Of a DNA stretch of 64,000 bases, positions 10,465-23,000 are shown in pieces (within the stretch, counting starts at the first letter, position 1; every line of letters begins with the position of its first letter). Location of the stretch: the NCBI GenBank assembly GCA_030248225.1, contig JASANE010003577.1, positions 1-64,000 on the forward strand, written 5' to 3'. This DNA is from Trileptium ribeirensis (lineage: Eukaryota > Nematoda > Enoplea > Enoplida > Thoracostomopsidae). The translations under genes were made by a program, and so were the position numbers. The notes under the pieces were generated by a model. That model searched no databases. It had not been told where the DNA came from and worked only from the letters and a program-made list of their open reading frames with translations.

Positions 10465-13400
10465 ATTAATTATATAGCTAGTTTTTACTTTCACGTAAAA
10501 GAACTACACCTTATTTCAACAACTGCAATCCCGAAACAAATAAACGGATTTGGCTAATTTTTGTTCTATTTAATGTGTTTAAGTGTTAGCATATTAATCG
10601 TTGGTATGTGTCTGTAACTCCACCTATTCAGCATCTAGTGTTGAACCACCCATTTTGCATGCCAAATCAGCTCAATTTTTGATGTGGTCATTTGAAACTT
10701 GGAAATGGGTGGATCAATTTAGCTGATATTTTACAGAGGATATGACCTTGTGCGGCAGTATACTGCATGTATCGTTTATGCAAAGTTTGTTGTGAGAGAG
10801 TTACTGAGTCAGAACTGATATTTTTGGGCCAAAATCAGTGCATTCTTTGATATTTTCAGTTTGTAATATGGTAATACGTGCACTCATGTTTACTCAATTT
10901 AGGTCTACATGCATTTACAATGGAGACATGATCTAAGATGGAATAATTTGTTTATATATCCAGCTCATACATGCTCATAGAGAAGGGATAAAGGAGGATG
11001 TCGGACTGCTCCTTCGTCGCGAAGCACTGATTCCCCAAAGACATGTCGCCCCACCCTATTCCCCTTAAGGGCACAGGCGGCACTCAACCCATAGGCACAC
11101 TCTTTTCTAAGGGCCAGTGTCACTTTTATTCACGGCTTCGGCATGAACTCTTGATATTACCACTTCATAGACAGTATATTATAAGGCCTTACTTATGTCT
11201 GATAACGCTTGCGTGTGCTAAGCGTTATTATTGTTTATTGTTGTTGTTTCATATTTGCCATTTTGCAACAGGTGAAATAAGTGAATTATTATTTCTTTAA
11301 CATACAGACTATAAATTAATATCTTATTATTTGTAATAAGGTATTATAGGTAAAGTTGATTTAGTCCTGAACACCTACTGAAACGTTTGCATTTCGCTCA
11401 TGTTTTCATTCGCAAGTTTTTTGCTTCTGTGCCATGCAAGTTTATACCGATATTTAGGTAAACTACGAAATAAAAGGTAAAAGCATTTTCGGGCAACAAT
11501 TAAATAACGTTGCTGTTGTCATTTGTGTGTTTGCAAAGAATAAAATGATTCGATTTGGGTTACGTTGCAGCTACGAATCATTTACAAAAATTAATTGAGT
11601 ATATATGTTAGCTATTTGTTGCGGTAGATCTGAACATTATTATGTTTTGATCTGGCTTGCTTACTTTTCAAAGTACAACGGTAGCGAAACAGTCACAGCG
11701 CAGCATCTGGTTCACTGAAAAATGTGAAATACAAAATAGAAATATATATATGAATCATGTGCGTCTACAGGGGGAGGGGGTGGGGGTTGCCCCTAAGTGT
11801 CGGACCTCCCAAGTCATATTTACCCCGCCCTTTAAGTCTCGCACCCCGAATCTGCACTGACCCGCGCGCCGAGGGCGCGAGAAAAAATTTATTATTTGTT
11901 ATTTCGCATAGAAGATCTGAAAGCAATACATTTGTCCGAAATCGAGTAACTTGTTTTTCTAAAAATTCAAAAGAAGTAAAATATCTGCATAAAAATATAA
12001 ATTAAAATTTAGCCTGCTTATAGCTGATACAGCTCATGTGATTATGTTGCACATATTCAAGGGCGTGGCACGCTATTTTACATAGTGAGTGTTCAAAAGT
12101 GAGCGAGGCGCTATGGGAAAATTGTGTGATGGCATTACGGAGGCCTACTTTTGGTCGAAAAGCAGGGTGGCGGGATGGGGCATTGAACCCCATTGCTCTT
12201 GCAGTGTCCATGTAATTATTGTGTAACATAATTCATTAATTCATTTTGGTTAAACGTGTAAACATATTTCTGTAAAACTACAAGGAACGTTGTAAAATTT
12301 TTAACTAATTTGATTCAGCACGTAGATGCACGCAGCCAGGCTTGTATATACAGCTTTAGCCGAACAACCCCTGTTCTATTCTTGGCTGCACGATAGACTA
12401 ATTTTGACAAAACTGTTACATTTCCTAGCTAATTAATAGTATATAGATACAAATTATTCGGCCTACCGGATTTAACTTATTAGTGTTATAGAACAATTTT
12501 ATAAATTTTGTTTTTGTACTTGAGTGAGTTTAATTCTTGGCTTGCACATTTCTTTATTGTTTACTATCAATTTAAAACTTTGGTCCTAACATAACTATTT
12601 CTTTTTTAACGTATTCAAGCAAATCCATTACACGAAATTAACTGTAAGTTACTCTGGGCGCAGTTGTTCTTTGGTTTAGCAAACATGCTCAAACGATCCA
12701 AGTAACATTATGAAATGGCTTTGTAGCCAGGTAATGGTATTTCGTCTTAATGGTTCCATGAATAGCTTGACGTTTACAATACATTAGCCACTGGCAGAGC
12801 CCGACCTCTTTGACCCATTGTCAACGCAGGATTAAATGCCCCAGGCCACACAAAAATTTCGGGCCATTTTAGGGCTAGCTTTCTTTGTAAGTGTGTTCAC
12901 CCAAATTGTTTGAATGTAATTTCTAGATCAGGCCATGAGCTAGATTGGATTACAACGCGTTCTCCCATTTTAATTGAAACAGGATGAGCAAGGCGAGAAG
13001 AGTTTCCACATATGACGTCGACAAGTAAAAATTTATTTTTTCTCCCGCTGTGACCGGTAAAACGCAGAAATGGTAAGTGGCACGGGCGCCCTACTTTCTG
13101 TATTTTAAGCAGCTACCGGGCCACTTTTGCTGGGATGCCCCAGAGCCTTTAATTGCTTAATCCAAGTCTGGCCATTGCGGAGAAGAGTAGTTGATCTCGT
13201 GCCCACTCCGGATCGGCTAGTTGCATGAGCTGCTGCATATAACTGGCTTATTTGTAGTTTCATCCGACGTTGTTTACTTACACTAATTTTGTGCTCTACA
13301 GGCTATTCTATAACGGCTTCTTGTTGGCCTATGCGCTTAATCCCTTGCCAAATTAACTTCTGTTGTGAAAAGAAACAGATCTTGTGGTATTTACCCTTGG

Positions 13401-14494
13401 TTGAATACGATGGGACTCTTGGATTGGCAGCTATATTTTCTGATTGTTCGCTTGCCCATTCACAGTGAATGCGAAACAGCTGTCACTGAGTTTCGTATCT
13501 GAGCCAGTACATTGGTACTTACATACATCGTCTTAGCAGCTTGACTTTCTTTGCTTTCTTATGACGTTAGTTGGGTTCACCCATTTTTTATCTTTACTTT
13601 TATTTTGGATATGAAAAAGGTTCGCCGTCTATGATTTTTTTGGTTCTCGTTGGTTGAATCTTTGTGCTTGTTAAGCTCGTTTTGTGTGATTTCACGGCTA
13701 ATTTGTGTTTTCTTCTCTTAGCCGTTTTCGACAAAGATCTTCCTTCACTTGTTTTTTCAAAAGCTTGTCTCATTATTATTTAATAATAAAGTATGTGTAT
13801 GTAGGTGCTATTATTTATGTGTGCACAAGAGTAAAGGCATGGATGTCGAAATGGAATCTTTGTATTTACAATTTGTTCATGGATATATCTGAGGAGATGT
13901 GGTTGAATGTCGAATTCTGAAATTTGAAACTCTGAAAATGTGGAAATGTTTACGACCCTCAGTACAAGTTCTATCCAGATTTCTAATATTGGTTCACCTG
14001 CCCTATCAGTATATTGCTTTATATTGCTATAATGTACGAATAAACCATTGTTCTAAGTGAAATATGGTATGTTTTACATGAAACTGTGTAGTTCTATATG
14101 AAAACTATATAAGGTTTATTCATTGAAATGTTTGAACCTGAACTGTATAAAACGTTACAATGTCATGGTGAGAAAAAATGTGAGCATTCTTATATAATAT
14201 TAGGCATTTTTATTTTTCAGGATGTGACTTTTAGATTTTTTATTTTTAGGTTAGATCGCAGGTTTATCGGCCCAAGCCCAGGTATAGGACAGCAAGTCAG
14301 TGGGGATGCAAAGTTTTGAGATTTTTGGGTACTTCAAATTTGCCCTCTATTTTGTTAAATCTTTACACATTTTTGTCAACTATGTTCACATTTTCGCAAA
14401 AATATTCCGCAGTTATCGCCTATTTGAGTCAAATTTTTCTCAATGTCATCCAAATGTTTGTACACCTTCGCAAAATTTTCAGCATACCTATTGG
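10465..14494. other. Long AT-rich stretch without a recognisable gene
   Basis: I found no supported gene here. An inverted pair CCACCCATTT / AAATGGGTGG lies at 10646-10712. A G/C-rich patch at 11765-11885 ends in GCGCGCCGAGGGCGCG and may be an old repeat. The stretch 12760-13260 is less AT-rich than average but no reading frame persists in it. Short open frames at 11043, 13705 and 14128 have no family resemblance. Confidence 0.4.
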
Positions 14495-14575
14495 GCCTGT
14501 GTAGTTGAGCTTTTACGCTTAAACATCAGTTGAGAAGGGTTCGATCCTCAGGGGTAATGCTTCTTACCCTCGATG
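14495..14575 (+). repeat. tRNA-like SINE head
   Basis: It contains an A-box-like TGTAGTTGAGCTTTTACGC and, about 35 bp on, a clear B-box, GGGTTCGATCC. This is the spacing of a tRNA-derived pol III promoter. The acceptor stem does not close, so a SINE head is likelier than a tRNA gene. Confidence 0.45.
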
Positions 14576-15847
14576 ATCATCTATGGCTTAGATATATTTG
14601 TAACAGCACCAATTTTATCTTCGCCGTTAGATGTGACAGCAAGTGTATCAACACAAAAGAAGGAAACACATCGTAGAAGTAGCGGCATCGAGCGCTCACA
14701 CCTTTTCGTTTTTAACTTGTGGGTTTCCGAAGATGTTTATATGTTAATATACATCGCATATTTAATATATATAGAGCTGACCACCCACTTGATTTTCAGC
14801 TCGTGGTTATGTCCACAGTTGGCGTCAGGTTAAAATAACAAAATGGAAAGACAATTTTTTACTTTTATTTACAAAATTCTTTTAATATTATCAAGAGTGC
14901 ATAAAGAAACTTTGATATAAGAATATGAGACTGGGTTATATGTACTAAGCACCTCTAGTAGCGCCAGATCGAAATTATCGTCGAGACTCCTTCAAGATAT
15001 ATATTAAAGTATTTTTCATAATGTCAGTTGCCTAAAATTGTAGCTTCTAGAAATAATGTTCATCAGGAAACACGTGTTCCAACAAATTTTTATGCATAAA
15101 TGGCAGAAACAAGTACTTGATGAGTTTTAATGAATTTAAAATTTATGCATGAAAAGATGCGTTATTCGGTCTCAGCTTACCAACAAGAGACAAAGAAGCA
15201 AAAGCTTTTATACCGCTATTGTAAAACACTCGTTAATCTGTCTAAAATGAAACTTAGAAAATGCACAACCTTTGTAACGCAGAGCCGTGATGATAGGGGT
15301 TTTCAATGGCAACAGCCCAAGATAAGAAATTAGGATTTTAAGTCTCAAAACTGTATCAGCTCGCATCAAGACAGAAAATTCAAACTCTCGCAGATATCGA
15401 TTGAGTTGAGTTGATATCGTCGTCGTTGAGTTATGAGTGTCACCGAATCTATCGAAAAGAAATATTTTAATTTCCGGCTACCACTAGCTACACGAGCATA
15501 TTTAAATGACATAAGGCCAAACTGCCAACGGTTGTTGGGAATCATCATGTACTGTCCCTTACGCCATGACGTGTCGTTTTTCGCATTACCTGTAAGGATT
15601 TGTGGGGGCTTGGCGACGCAATAGTTGTTACCCCGAAAAACCTTGGATTGAGCTTTAGTAGAAAAAAACCACACCATCAGATAACTAATAGTACATGAGT
15701 ATGCCAGTTCGTCATACCCTTCTACGAAAATAGCTTAATGTACTATTGATATTATTATTATTTTAGAAATTCACGCTTCAAAAGTGCTTTTCTTGTAAAA
15801 TGTTGCGTAAATTTTATATAAATTTTAATCATAATCCTTGATGCCAG
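14576..15847. other. No recognisable gene
   Basis: Overlapping open frames on both strands at 15366-15677 have no recognisable motifs. Otherwise AT-rich DNA. Confidence 0.4.
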
Positions 15848-15967
15848 AGCAAATTTGTGTATCGTACAATGTTTGGAAACTCGCGTTGCCGGGGGAATCG
15901 AACTCAGGTCGTGCGGCGAAATGTTGCGTACGCTAACCGCTGACCTATCTAGGAGCCGTTGGATCAT
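15848..15967 (-). repeat. tRNA-derived SINE copy (family SINE-A)
   Basis: Read on the minus strand, an A-box region (ATAGGTCAGCGGTTAGCG) is followed by the B-box GAGTTCGATTCCC and then by a conserved tail with AAACATTGTACGATACACAA. The same tail motif follows the B-box in the copies at 61346-61512 and 17377-17545. This copy lacks the 5' palindrome block that the longer copies have. It lies head to head with the next copy, about 80 bp away. Confidence 0.7.
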
Positions 15968-16047
15968 TTATTTAACTCATTAATGGAAATTGGCATCAAA
16001 TATGCCAATTTAGCTTGTTGAGTGTAGTATTAACGGAGTTTGGCGTA

Positions 16048-16222
16048 TGGTGCACGTTCGCGCATGGGTTGATATTCGTTCGCTTTAAGCTCCTTTAAGG
16101 AACCGAGCAATAGCATCCTTGATAGCGTAGTAGTTTGCGTACGCCGCTTTCACGTTTACAACACTGGTTCGATCTGTCGGCCTGCGCTTGTTCAACATTC
16201 AACGATACACAAATGATTCGGC
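16048..16222 (+). repeat. tRNA-derived SINE copy (family SINE-A)
   Basis: In order: GTGCACGTTCGCGC, a TTCGTTCGCTTTAAG block, the CTTTAAGGAACCGAGCAATAGC block, an A-box region (GATAGCGTAGTAGTTTGCG), a B-box-like CTGGTTCGATCTG, and the tail CAACGATACACAAATG. The order matches the reverse complement of the copies at 17.4 and 61.4 kb. Confidence 0.7.
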
Positions 16223-16377
16223 CGTTAGCAACCTCTGAGCGAATAACAACGCACACACAGACACGCCATACTACAAACTACAAACATGCTTAATTTAACA
16301 CTTCACAATTTGAGATTGCTTCATTTGGACATATTATGCATACGACGGTTACGTTTCAATCTTTATAATATGCGTTA

Positions 16378-17106
16378 TGCGGCAATCACAAGATAATGTC
16401 TGCACTGTTTGGAACTGTCGTCCCCTGTAGACGCCACCCTGCGGTATAAACAGTCAATGTCACATCCATACTGTAAATTAATATCCGAGGGTGTGCTACA
16501 CACACCTAGCCACTATATTTTTGTTTGCGGTGCTGGACACACCCGTAGCTACCAAATTCGCTTGAATTAGCAGTAACGGATACCGTCTGTAGCTACTGTG
16601 GTGTATTTTTCAATTAGGCTGCGTATTTAAAAAAAGCTCTATATTTGCATCTACACCATATTCTTGTTGGCGAGATTATGCCCCACAACGCCAACAAAAT
16701 TACAAAGAAGACACAGTGCGCTTGGCACTATCTCCATGCGGCAATACTCCTATAAAAAACTGAGATTTCTCAGGCGTGTTCACATGCTGAAACTTTTTTC
16801 TCAAACTCTGATCAAAATTTGACGGTAATTTTTAAAGGAAAAATGACAATATTTCATAATTTAAAATCGAAACTTGAGATCAAACTTTTTCAGGTTATAC
16901 ATCTCGTCGATGACAATTTTTACCCGTTCCGTTCAAACTTACCAAAATTGTAAAAAGTTGACGAAAATTTGAGCTCAAATTATGATCAGAATTTAAGCAA
17001 AAAGTTTGACCTTGTGAACAGGCCTTTACACACTCTCTGGTCGACAGTGCGCCTGACACTGTATGGGGGTACATAGGTTCCAAACATTGGGGACATTATT
17101 GCCGCA
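16378..17106. mobile_element. MITE, TWA target site, family M copy 2, with a nested insertion
   Basis: The element starts TGCGGCAATCACAAGATAAT and ends ATTATTGCCGCA, with TTA on both sides (16375-16377 and 17107-17109). Near its ends it carries GTTTGGAAC and GGTTCCAAAC in inverted order, as copy 3 does. Interior hairpins include ACAGTGCGCCTGACACTGT and GGTGTG-CTACA-CACACC. At 729 bp it is longer than copy 3 (507 bp); most of the excess is the nested element at 16773-17024. It encodes nothing recognisable. Confidence 0.85.
16773..17024. mobile_element. Small inverted-repeat element nested in the MITE
   Basis: The left end GGCGTGTTCACATGCTGAAA and the right end, read in reverse complement, GGCCTGTTCACAAGGTCAAA begin inverted arms of about 50-60 bp. 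Both arms continue with AAACTTTTT, CTCAAA or CTTAAA, CTGATCA and AATTTGA. The element is about 252 bp and non-coding. The corresponding stretch of MITE copy 3 (about 36490-36560) lacks it. The target duplication is not clear. Confidence 0.7.
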
Positions 17107-17376
17107 TTACAACTATATAAACCTGGCTGATATTGAGGTGATAAATAGCCGGAGTCGAAGATAATGGGCAAAGACAATTTGTAATTACACTGAAGTCAAT
17201 TCCCAGCATCATTGCCAGCTGCATCACCATGATAAAAATTAAAATTTAGTCTATTTATTTGATACTTTACTATGCGCGGGTAAACTTATAGTAAACTCAC
17301 CAACAAGCCTTTATTGCTATTTTGAATAAAAATTGTTACGGAACGCTTATCAATTAATCGTTTCCCGCATGAATTA

Positions 17377-17545
17377 TTGTGTATTTCGTACAATATTGGA
17401 GAAATTTTTGTCAACGGCAGCGAATTGAACCTGGATAGTTTTGGTGAGAACCTTGTACGCTCGACGCTATGCTATTGTAAGCTGTTGCTCGGTTCCTTAA
17501 AGAACCTTACAAAGCGAGCGAACAACAGTGCACGTACAAACGTAT
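17377..17545 (-). repeat. tRNA-derived SINE copy (family SINE-A)
   Basis: The plus strand shows, in order, GTATTTCGTACAATATT, a degraded B-box complement (GAATTGAACCTGG), GCTGTTGCTCGGTTCC with the near-palindrome GGTTCCTTAAAGAACC, and AAGCGAGCGAACAACAGTGCACG. This is the full module order of the family in inverted orientation. Confidence 0.7.
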
Positions 17546-19464
17546 GATAAAGTCAGTAGCATATGGTGTCGCAAACCACATAGTCGGTAACGCGTTATAC
17601 TATGTGGAACAGGCTTATATAATAAAATTTCACCACAAAAGTGTTCGCAAACACACTGCTCTGCAGCTAGAAACAAGCCATTTCGCGTTCGCGGAAATTC
17701 AAAGAAAATTAACGAAATTTTGAAAACAAAAATTAGTCGAATTTTAATTCAGCTAGTTTTGTTCACGAACACCAAGATCTTAAATACAGGATGGACTTTT
17801 TGTGATGACACATTTGTGGTATATTTGTTCGCGAACAGTGAATAACCTAAATCATATATGCTGATGCTGGAGGTTGTGGAGGGTGTTGGAGAGGTTGCCG
17901 GTGTGGCGGGTTTTGGGAGGTCGTTCCAGGACTGTAAAGGACCTCGTGGGAGAGGTCCTTCAGGACGGTGCTTAAAAAACCTAGACTCCCGTCGAGGACT
18001 CATGTTTGCGTATTTATTTTTACTCCATCTTTTGCAATTTTCAGTCAAGTTTTCAAATTTTCATTTAGGTTATTTAGTAAAACCTTACATTTTGCTCACA
18101 TTTAGATGGTTTTTTGCTCATTTTTCTCAAGGTTTTTTGTGAGATTCCTTTGTTTACCAACTCTGGGAAATTTGATAAATTGATTTTCCTAATAAATTCG
18201 AGTTTTGAACATATTGTCGGTAGCGCGCTCACAACGATCCTCCAAGCTCATTTACCCTAAATAAATTAGATCTTAGATTCTTAGAAACTTAGGTTTGCAA
18301 GGATAAAAACAAATCTTGGCAAGCGACTTGCTGTGCTAAGGTAGGCTGATTTCAGTAATTATATTAGTATTGTATTCCTAAGGTTAGATTTTTTCGTTTT
18401 TTCCAAAATTGAGGCCCTGTTTAAACTAAAGTTCTAACGGAGCTTTTTTCTAAGCTAGCTCCGGTTCCGTTTCGACCCTAGCAACTATAGTAATCTATAA
18501 TAAATTTATGGTTAAGGTCAGTGAAATATTGAGGTCGACCTCTAGGAAAACAAATTTCAAACCTATGAACTTAGGATATATCTCAACTTTGATGCAAAGC
18601 ACCACGTTTAGACTGGTTCAGCTCAATCGTAAACGATTTGAGGAAACATCAATCCTTAGGGCCATTTCAGCTGGACACTTAAAGAATTATAAATTTTGGC
18701 AGACTTCAAACGGAACCTCTCAATATCAAGTTGTAATAAGTTTTTGCCTCAAATTTTAATTTCGGTTTGTGTCATTTAAGAATTAATTGAACATGTAACA
18801 CTGGGACTCATGAAAAGCTAGCTTTAGCTTCCAGATAATCTGCATGGAGCTGTTGCACTTCAGGTAGTGGCGACGTTAATTTGTATAACTTGAAGCATTA
18901 CCTGATTTTAATGAGTCTAGCCAAACTCTTGACAATTTCGTGCCAGTTTATTAGGTATGGTAAATCTATATAGCTTGGAACAGAGGAACGGGCTGACAAT
19001 GTGGAGATACGTGCAAATGTCCCTTTTTCATTTCAACTCTGGTTCCTAGTTTTGTTACCTTGCGCCTAAGTACTAATACGAATTCGCCTTTTCATTTTCA
19101 CACATTCACCCATTTTTGTTTTACTACTACCAAACATACTACAGGATATAATGTGACATCAATGGAACAGTTCAAATTGATTACAAATGCAATGCACTTA
19201 CAAAGTTTATAACATCCATTATACAAAGTTCAATGTTAAGCATCCACTATAGGCAATTTTATAAGTGACAACTTCATGTCAATAAAACTGAATGCCTTTA
19301 AAATTTGGTTACTAAACTAACGTTTATAAGGGTCAAACTGAACACATATCTAAAATTTTGGTCTGTTAGATTTTTCCTGTCGAGACTTAAATATATGATA
19401 TTTAACGTTGTAATGTACAGTTTTATCAATTGAAAATAAGAATCATTTATAGAATCATTTTTGC
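17546..19464. other. No recognisable gene; one GC-rich island with a hairpin
   Basis: At 17858-17975 a G-rich island contains a perfect 9-bp stem, AAGGACCTC (17937-17945) and GAGGTCCTT (17952-17960), around a 6-nt loop. Open frames over it run on both strands and are not convincing. The rest is AT-rich. Confidence 0.45.
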
Positions 19465-19680
19465 TAGACTTTGCCAAGCGCCTGCGGTTCGGCGGGGGGA
19501 CCACCAGGCCGGTGGCAGGTGGCAACCTAAGGGACGCGAGGGAGGTAGTAGGGCTATCCTTCAGAGTGGAGTGTAGAATAGCAATGGTTCCCTACGGGGA
19601 AAGGGGCGAGAGGAAGAGAAAATCAGTGATTTGGGGGATCGCAGGCCTCAGGCGAAGGTAGCCACCTGAACCCCTCATCG
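19465..19680. other. GC-rich island, unassigned
   Basis: A 66-residue open frame (19461-19661) crosses this island on the plus strand, but its Arg/Gly-rich translation has no recognisable motif. The contrast with the AT-rich surroundings suggests an inserted repeat. I cannot name it. Confidence 0.3.
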
Positions 19681-19989
19681 GTATGTATCATCAAAATCCA
19701 CTTGATAAGGCAAGCAAAAACCAAATTTCAACAAATTTCAAATCGCCAAAAACATTAGTTCCAACACAAGGTGTAATCTCAGAAGCTTGGATTGGATTTT
19801 GGCAATTTTCTCTTGCTGAAATTCATCACTTTTTCTGTAACGAGGTATTGCGATTTGACAAAGTTTCGCGCAATATAGGATGGTTGGCGGGGTCAGCTAA
19901 AGTTTCCTCACGCATTTTATAACCATCAGGTGGGAAACCCTAGCCTACACAACCTGTAGGGTCCAACTATGCTAGCGTACATAGCGTGC

Positions 19990-20095
19990 AATCAACACGA
20001 GTTGAACTGAGCCTGTGGCTAATCTTGCAATCAATATTCAGATGTTCGAATCCCTGGTGGACCATTTAAAGACATTTCATGTGTCTTTCCACAAC
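19990..20095 (+). repeat. tRNA-like SINE segment
   Basis: An A-box-like TGTGGCTAATCTTGC is followed by a good B-box, GATGTTCGAATCCC, at ordinary tRNA spacing. There is no closed acceptor stem. It is a different family from SINE-A because the downstream tail does not match. Confidence 0.45.
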
Positions 20096-23000
20096 CATTA
20101 ATTAGCAAGCCTTTATTCATCTGTTTGTAGAGCTTGGCAGATATGCGATAAGTATGAAATTTCATAAAATGAAAGCCTAACTGCTGTGGCTAGGAAATTA
20201 TGTCGGTTTCTTTTAAATGAGTTTATCGCATTGCGAGTGCAGCTTCCAAATACACATTATATAACTTCTTTATTTTGTGTCATTTTCTTGGTGTTCGTGA
20301 TTTTGTTAAAACTGTAAAATTCTTGGCATCTTCTGCGGAAAGGGGTGCAGAACTTCTGGCGATAAATACACTATAGAAGTGCCCAAATCTTAGCGGGCAA
20401 CAAATACATGCTGAAGTAGGGGTCCACGGGTTACACCCCAAGGCTGTGGTCTGCTCTCCTGAGGGTATCTTTAATGGTGCTACACACACCTCCCCCCAAA
20501 AGTCCCTACCCCCTTCCCGATACGACCTCTCCCCCGCCGACCCCGGCTTCCCTTGAGACCTCGGAGCGTCAGCAGGTACGGGGTAACCGCTATTCTATAC
20601 ACGCCTCTGCTGTATACCTATACAAAACATATACAGCTGTCTGCATACGTATGCGCATATAAAATTAATGCATAGATGTGGTAACAGTCTAAATATATAA
20701 GTATCGCTTTTCCCTTTGATAAACGACGTTGTTTTTATAATAAGCATATGGCTAAACAGTTTAATGCCGTAGTGAGGACAATCAAAAGTTAAAGCCCAGC
20801 AATCTCGGAGTCCTTATTTGATGCAAAATAGTTCCATTTAAGTTTAGCATTTAGGAAAAGATTAAAAATAAAACGTTTTAAAATCATTTTAATGATTTCT
20901 AGTTCAAGCTTTATACCCTATCGTGGTATGATAAAATTGCATACAAAACAGGCGATTAGTTTAAAACTGTATAAAGCCAAGATTGAGAGTTTTGTAAATG
21001 GTTTGATTAAAACTGTATTGCCACAATAAATGCTCAAACGTCAATGCCTCAAATTTTATATCATAAAAACGATACCGTTCTATGTCTTTACGATAGGTTT
21101 TAACTAACGCACCTTGTTCTTTAAAACCTTTTTACAATCGGGCCCTGTTGGTTCTGTCTCTTTGAAACTATTAAAAATCTCACTCAGCCAGAATGTTGAC
21201 AGATCTTGAAAACAGTTTCGTTTTTCACGCACTGGGAGATGAACAACCGGTTGGGTCTTTTCGGTAAGCCTCCTCCCCAGCCAGGATCAGGTCAATGTTT
21301 CATATACAAAGATAAGTTTAATACCATTTATCTCAGCTTGACAAGCTTGTTCACAGAATAGAGAATATCCACTTCAGCCGTTTTATGACAATTTTTTTCG
21401 ATTTTTGTCGATTCCTACTGCACCCACCTTTGTACCCAAAATATTGAAGAATAATTTTCTATATTGTTCGAACTGACTTGATGAGCTTTTTCGAATGGTG
21501 ATAAAATTAGCCAAATTGATCAACGGGTTAACGGATTTCGCTTAAACAAATGATTAAGCTTAGCTTTAGGCAAATGATAACACTCTTTAACCCATATACC
21601 GATTGGGCTGAATTTACTCAAGCTCGTTTGAACCCGTCAAGGCGGTTTGAATTATATATATAATTGCGCATTTACTGAGAAATTTTTTCGAAAATTTTCG
21701 GTATTTTGGGGATGAGAACCGAAAAATATCATAAACAACATTTTGTCATAAAAAGCCTTTTATGAACCAAATCGTCGACCTGAGTCGATGGTATTATAGC
21801 TGTAGCTTAAAAAATTGGTCAAATTCGGGCTGTCGTGGGACTAGCCGAAAAGACCAAACCGATGAGTACTGAAATAAAGTCCAGTGTCTCGCACCAGGGA
21901 AATGTAAAACAGATAAAAGGTTAATTTTTTTCATGGGATGTAAAAAAGCGGGACTTTAAATGGTTAAAATTTTACAGAAAATGTAATTTATAAACATGCC
22001 TAACGTTTTGCAAAACACGCAAATATTAATTTAGAGGGAGGGCGGTAGGATAATTAGCAAATCTGGGTTTTTTGGTGGGGAGAGGGGCGAAAAGAAATTA
22101 GGTACCCTACAGCTTGATTTTTAGAGCGGGGCACTTGTGCTCCCTTCCCTCTGGCTCACGGTCTCTAGTTATCACGAATTTAGTGGTCACTAAGACTCAG
22201 TGGCAGCTGCGAATAACAGCAAATAGCTCGACTACCTAATATTTTGTAAATGTTTGCTGATATTACTTTTTCCGACGGAGTCACATAGACTGGTTGCACC
22301 TGACTGAATTGTGAGTGGGTGTTTCTGTTGGAATAACCTGTCCGAAATGTCGCTAGGTGCCATGCGGCGGTGATTAATCTTCTATTATAAGGTTTTATCC
22401 GTTTTCGGTGTCACAACTCGATCATGGTAAGTGCAAGAGCAGCCCGCGTGCTTGCCTTTTTCGTAATTATTAATCTTCATTAGAAAGCTTTTTGGCATGG
22501 TTATTTTGCGTAGCAAATTTTCCGAACACTAGAAGGCTATATAAAGTTGAAACTAACAAAGTAACTTGAAAAGTAATTAACAGTTAAAAAGGGTTATTTT
22601 TGGAGAAAATCTTGACATAAATTCCATCAATTATTTCGTTATATTCATTATTGTTTTTCATTATCTCCTAATATATACAGACATAAATACATACTAATAA
22701 GTGCTTGTCCAAATATATAGTAATATATATGGGCCGGCGGATTCCCAGTTGCTGTGAGAAATGGAAATTAATGTTTATTTGAAAAACAAAGAATGTAAAA
22801 CCAACACATGACACAAATGCAGATTAAACCCTTCTACCTGGAACTGTCACATAGTAAGCGCCACAAGATATGAATCAAAAACCAGTTAAAATGTCGTTTG
22901 GACTACCGGGCTCGTACACATAGCCAAAAGTAGTAAAAGACAAAACTAGGACACTATATGTTTTCTACGAAATATTATAATACGTTGTTATTTTCTATAA

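Noticed and set aside
15366..15677. Overlapping 103-residue minus and 63-residue plus frames
   Set aside because: Neither has a recognisable domain, and they are antisense to each other.
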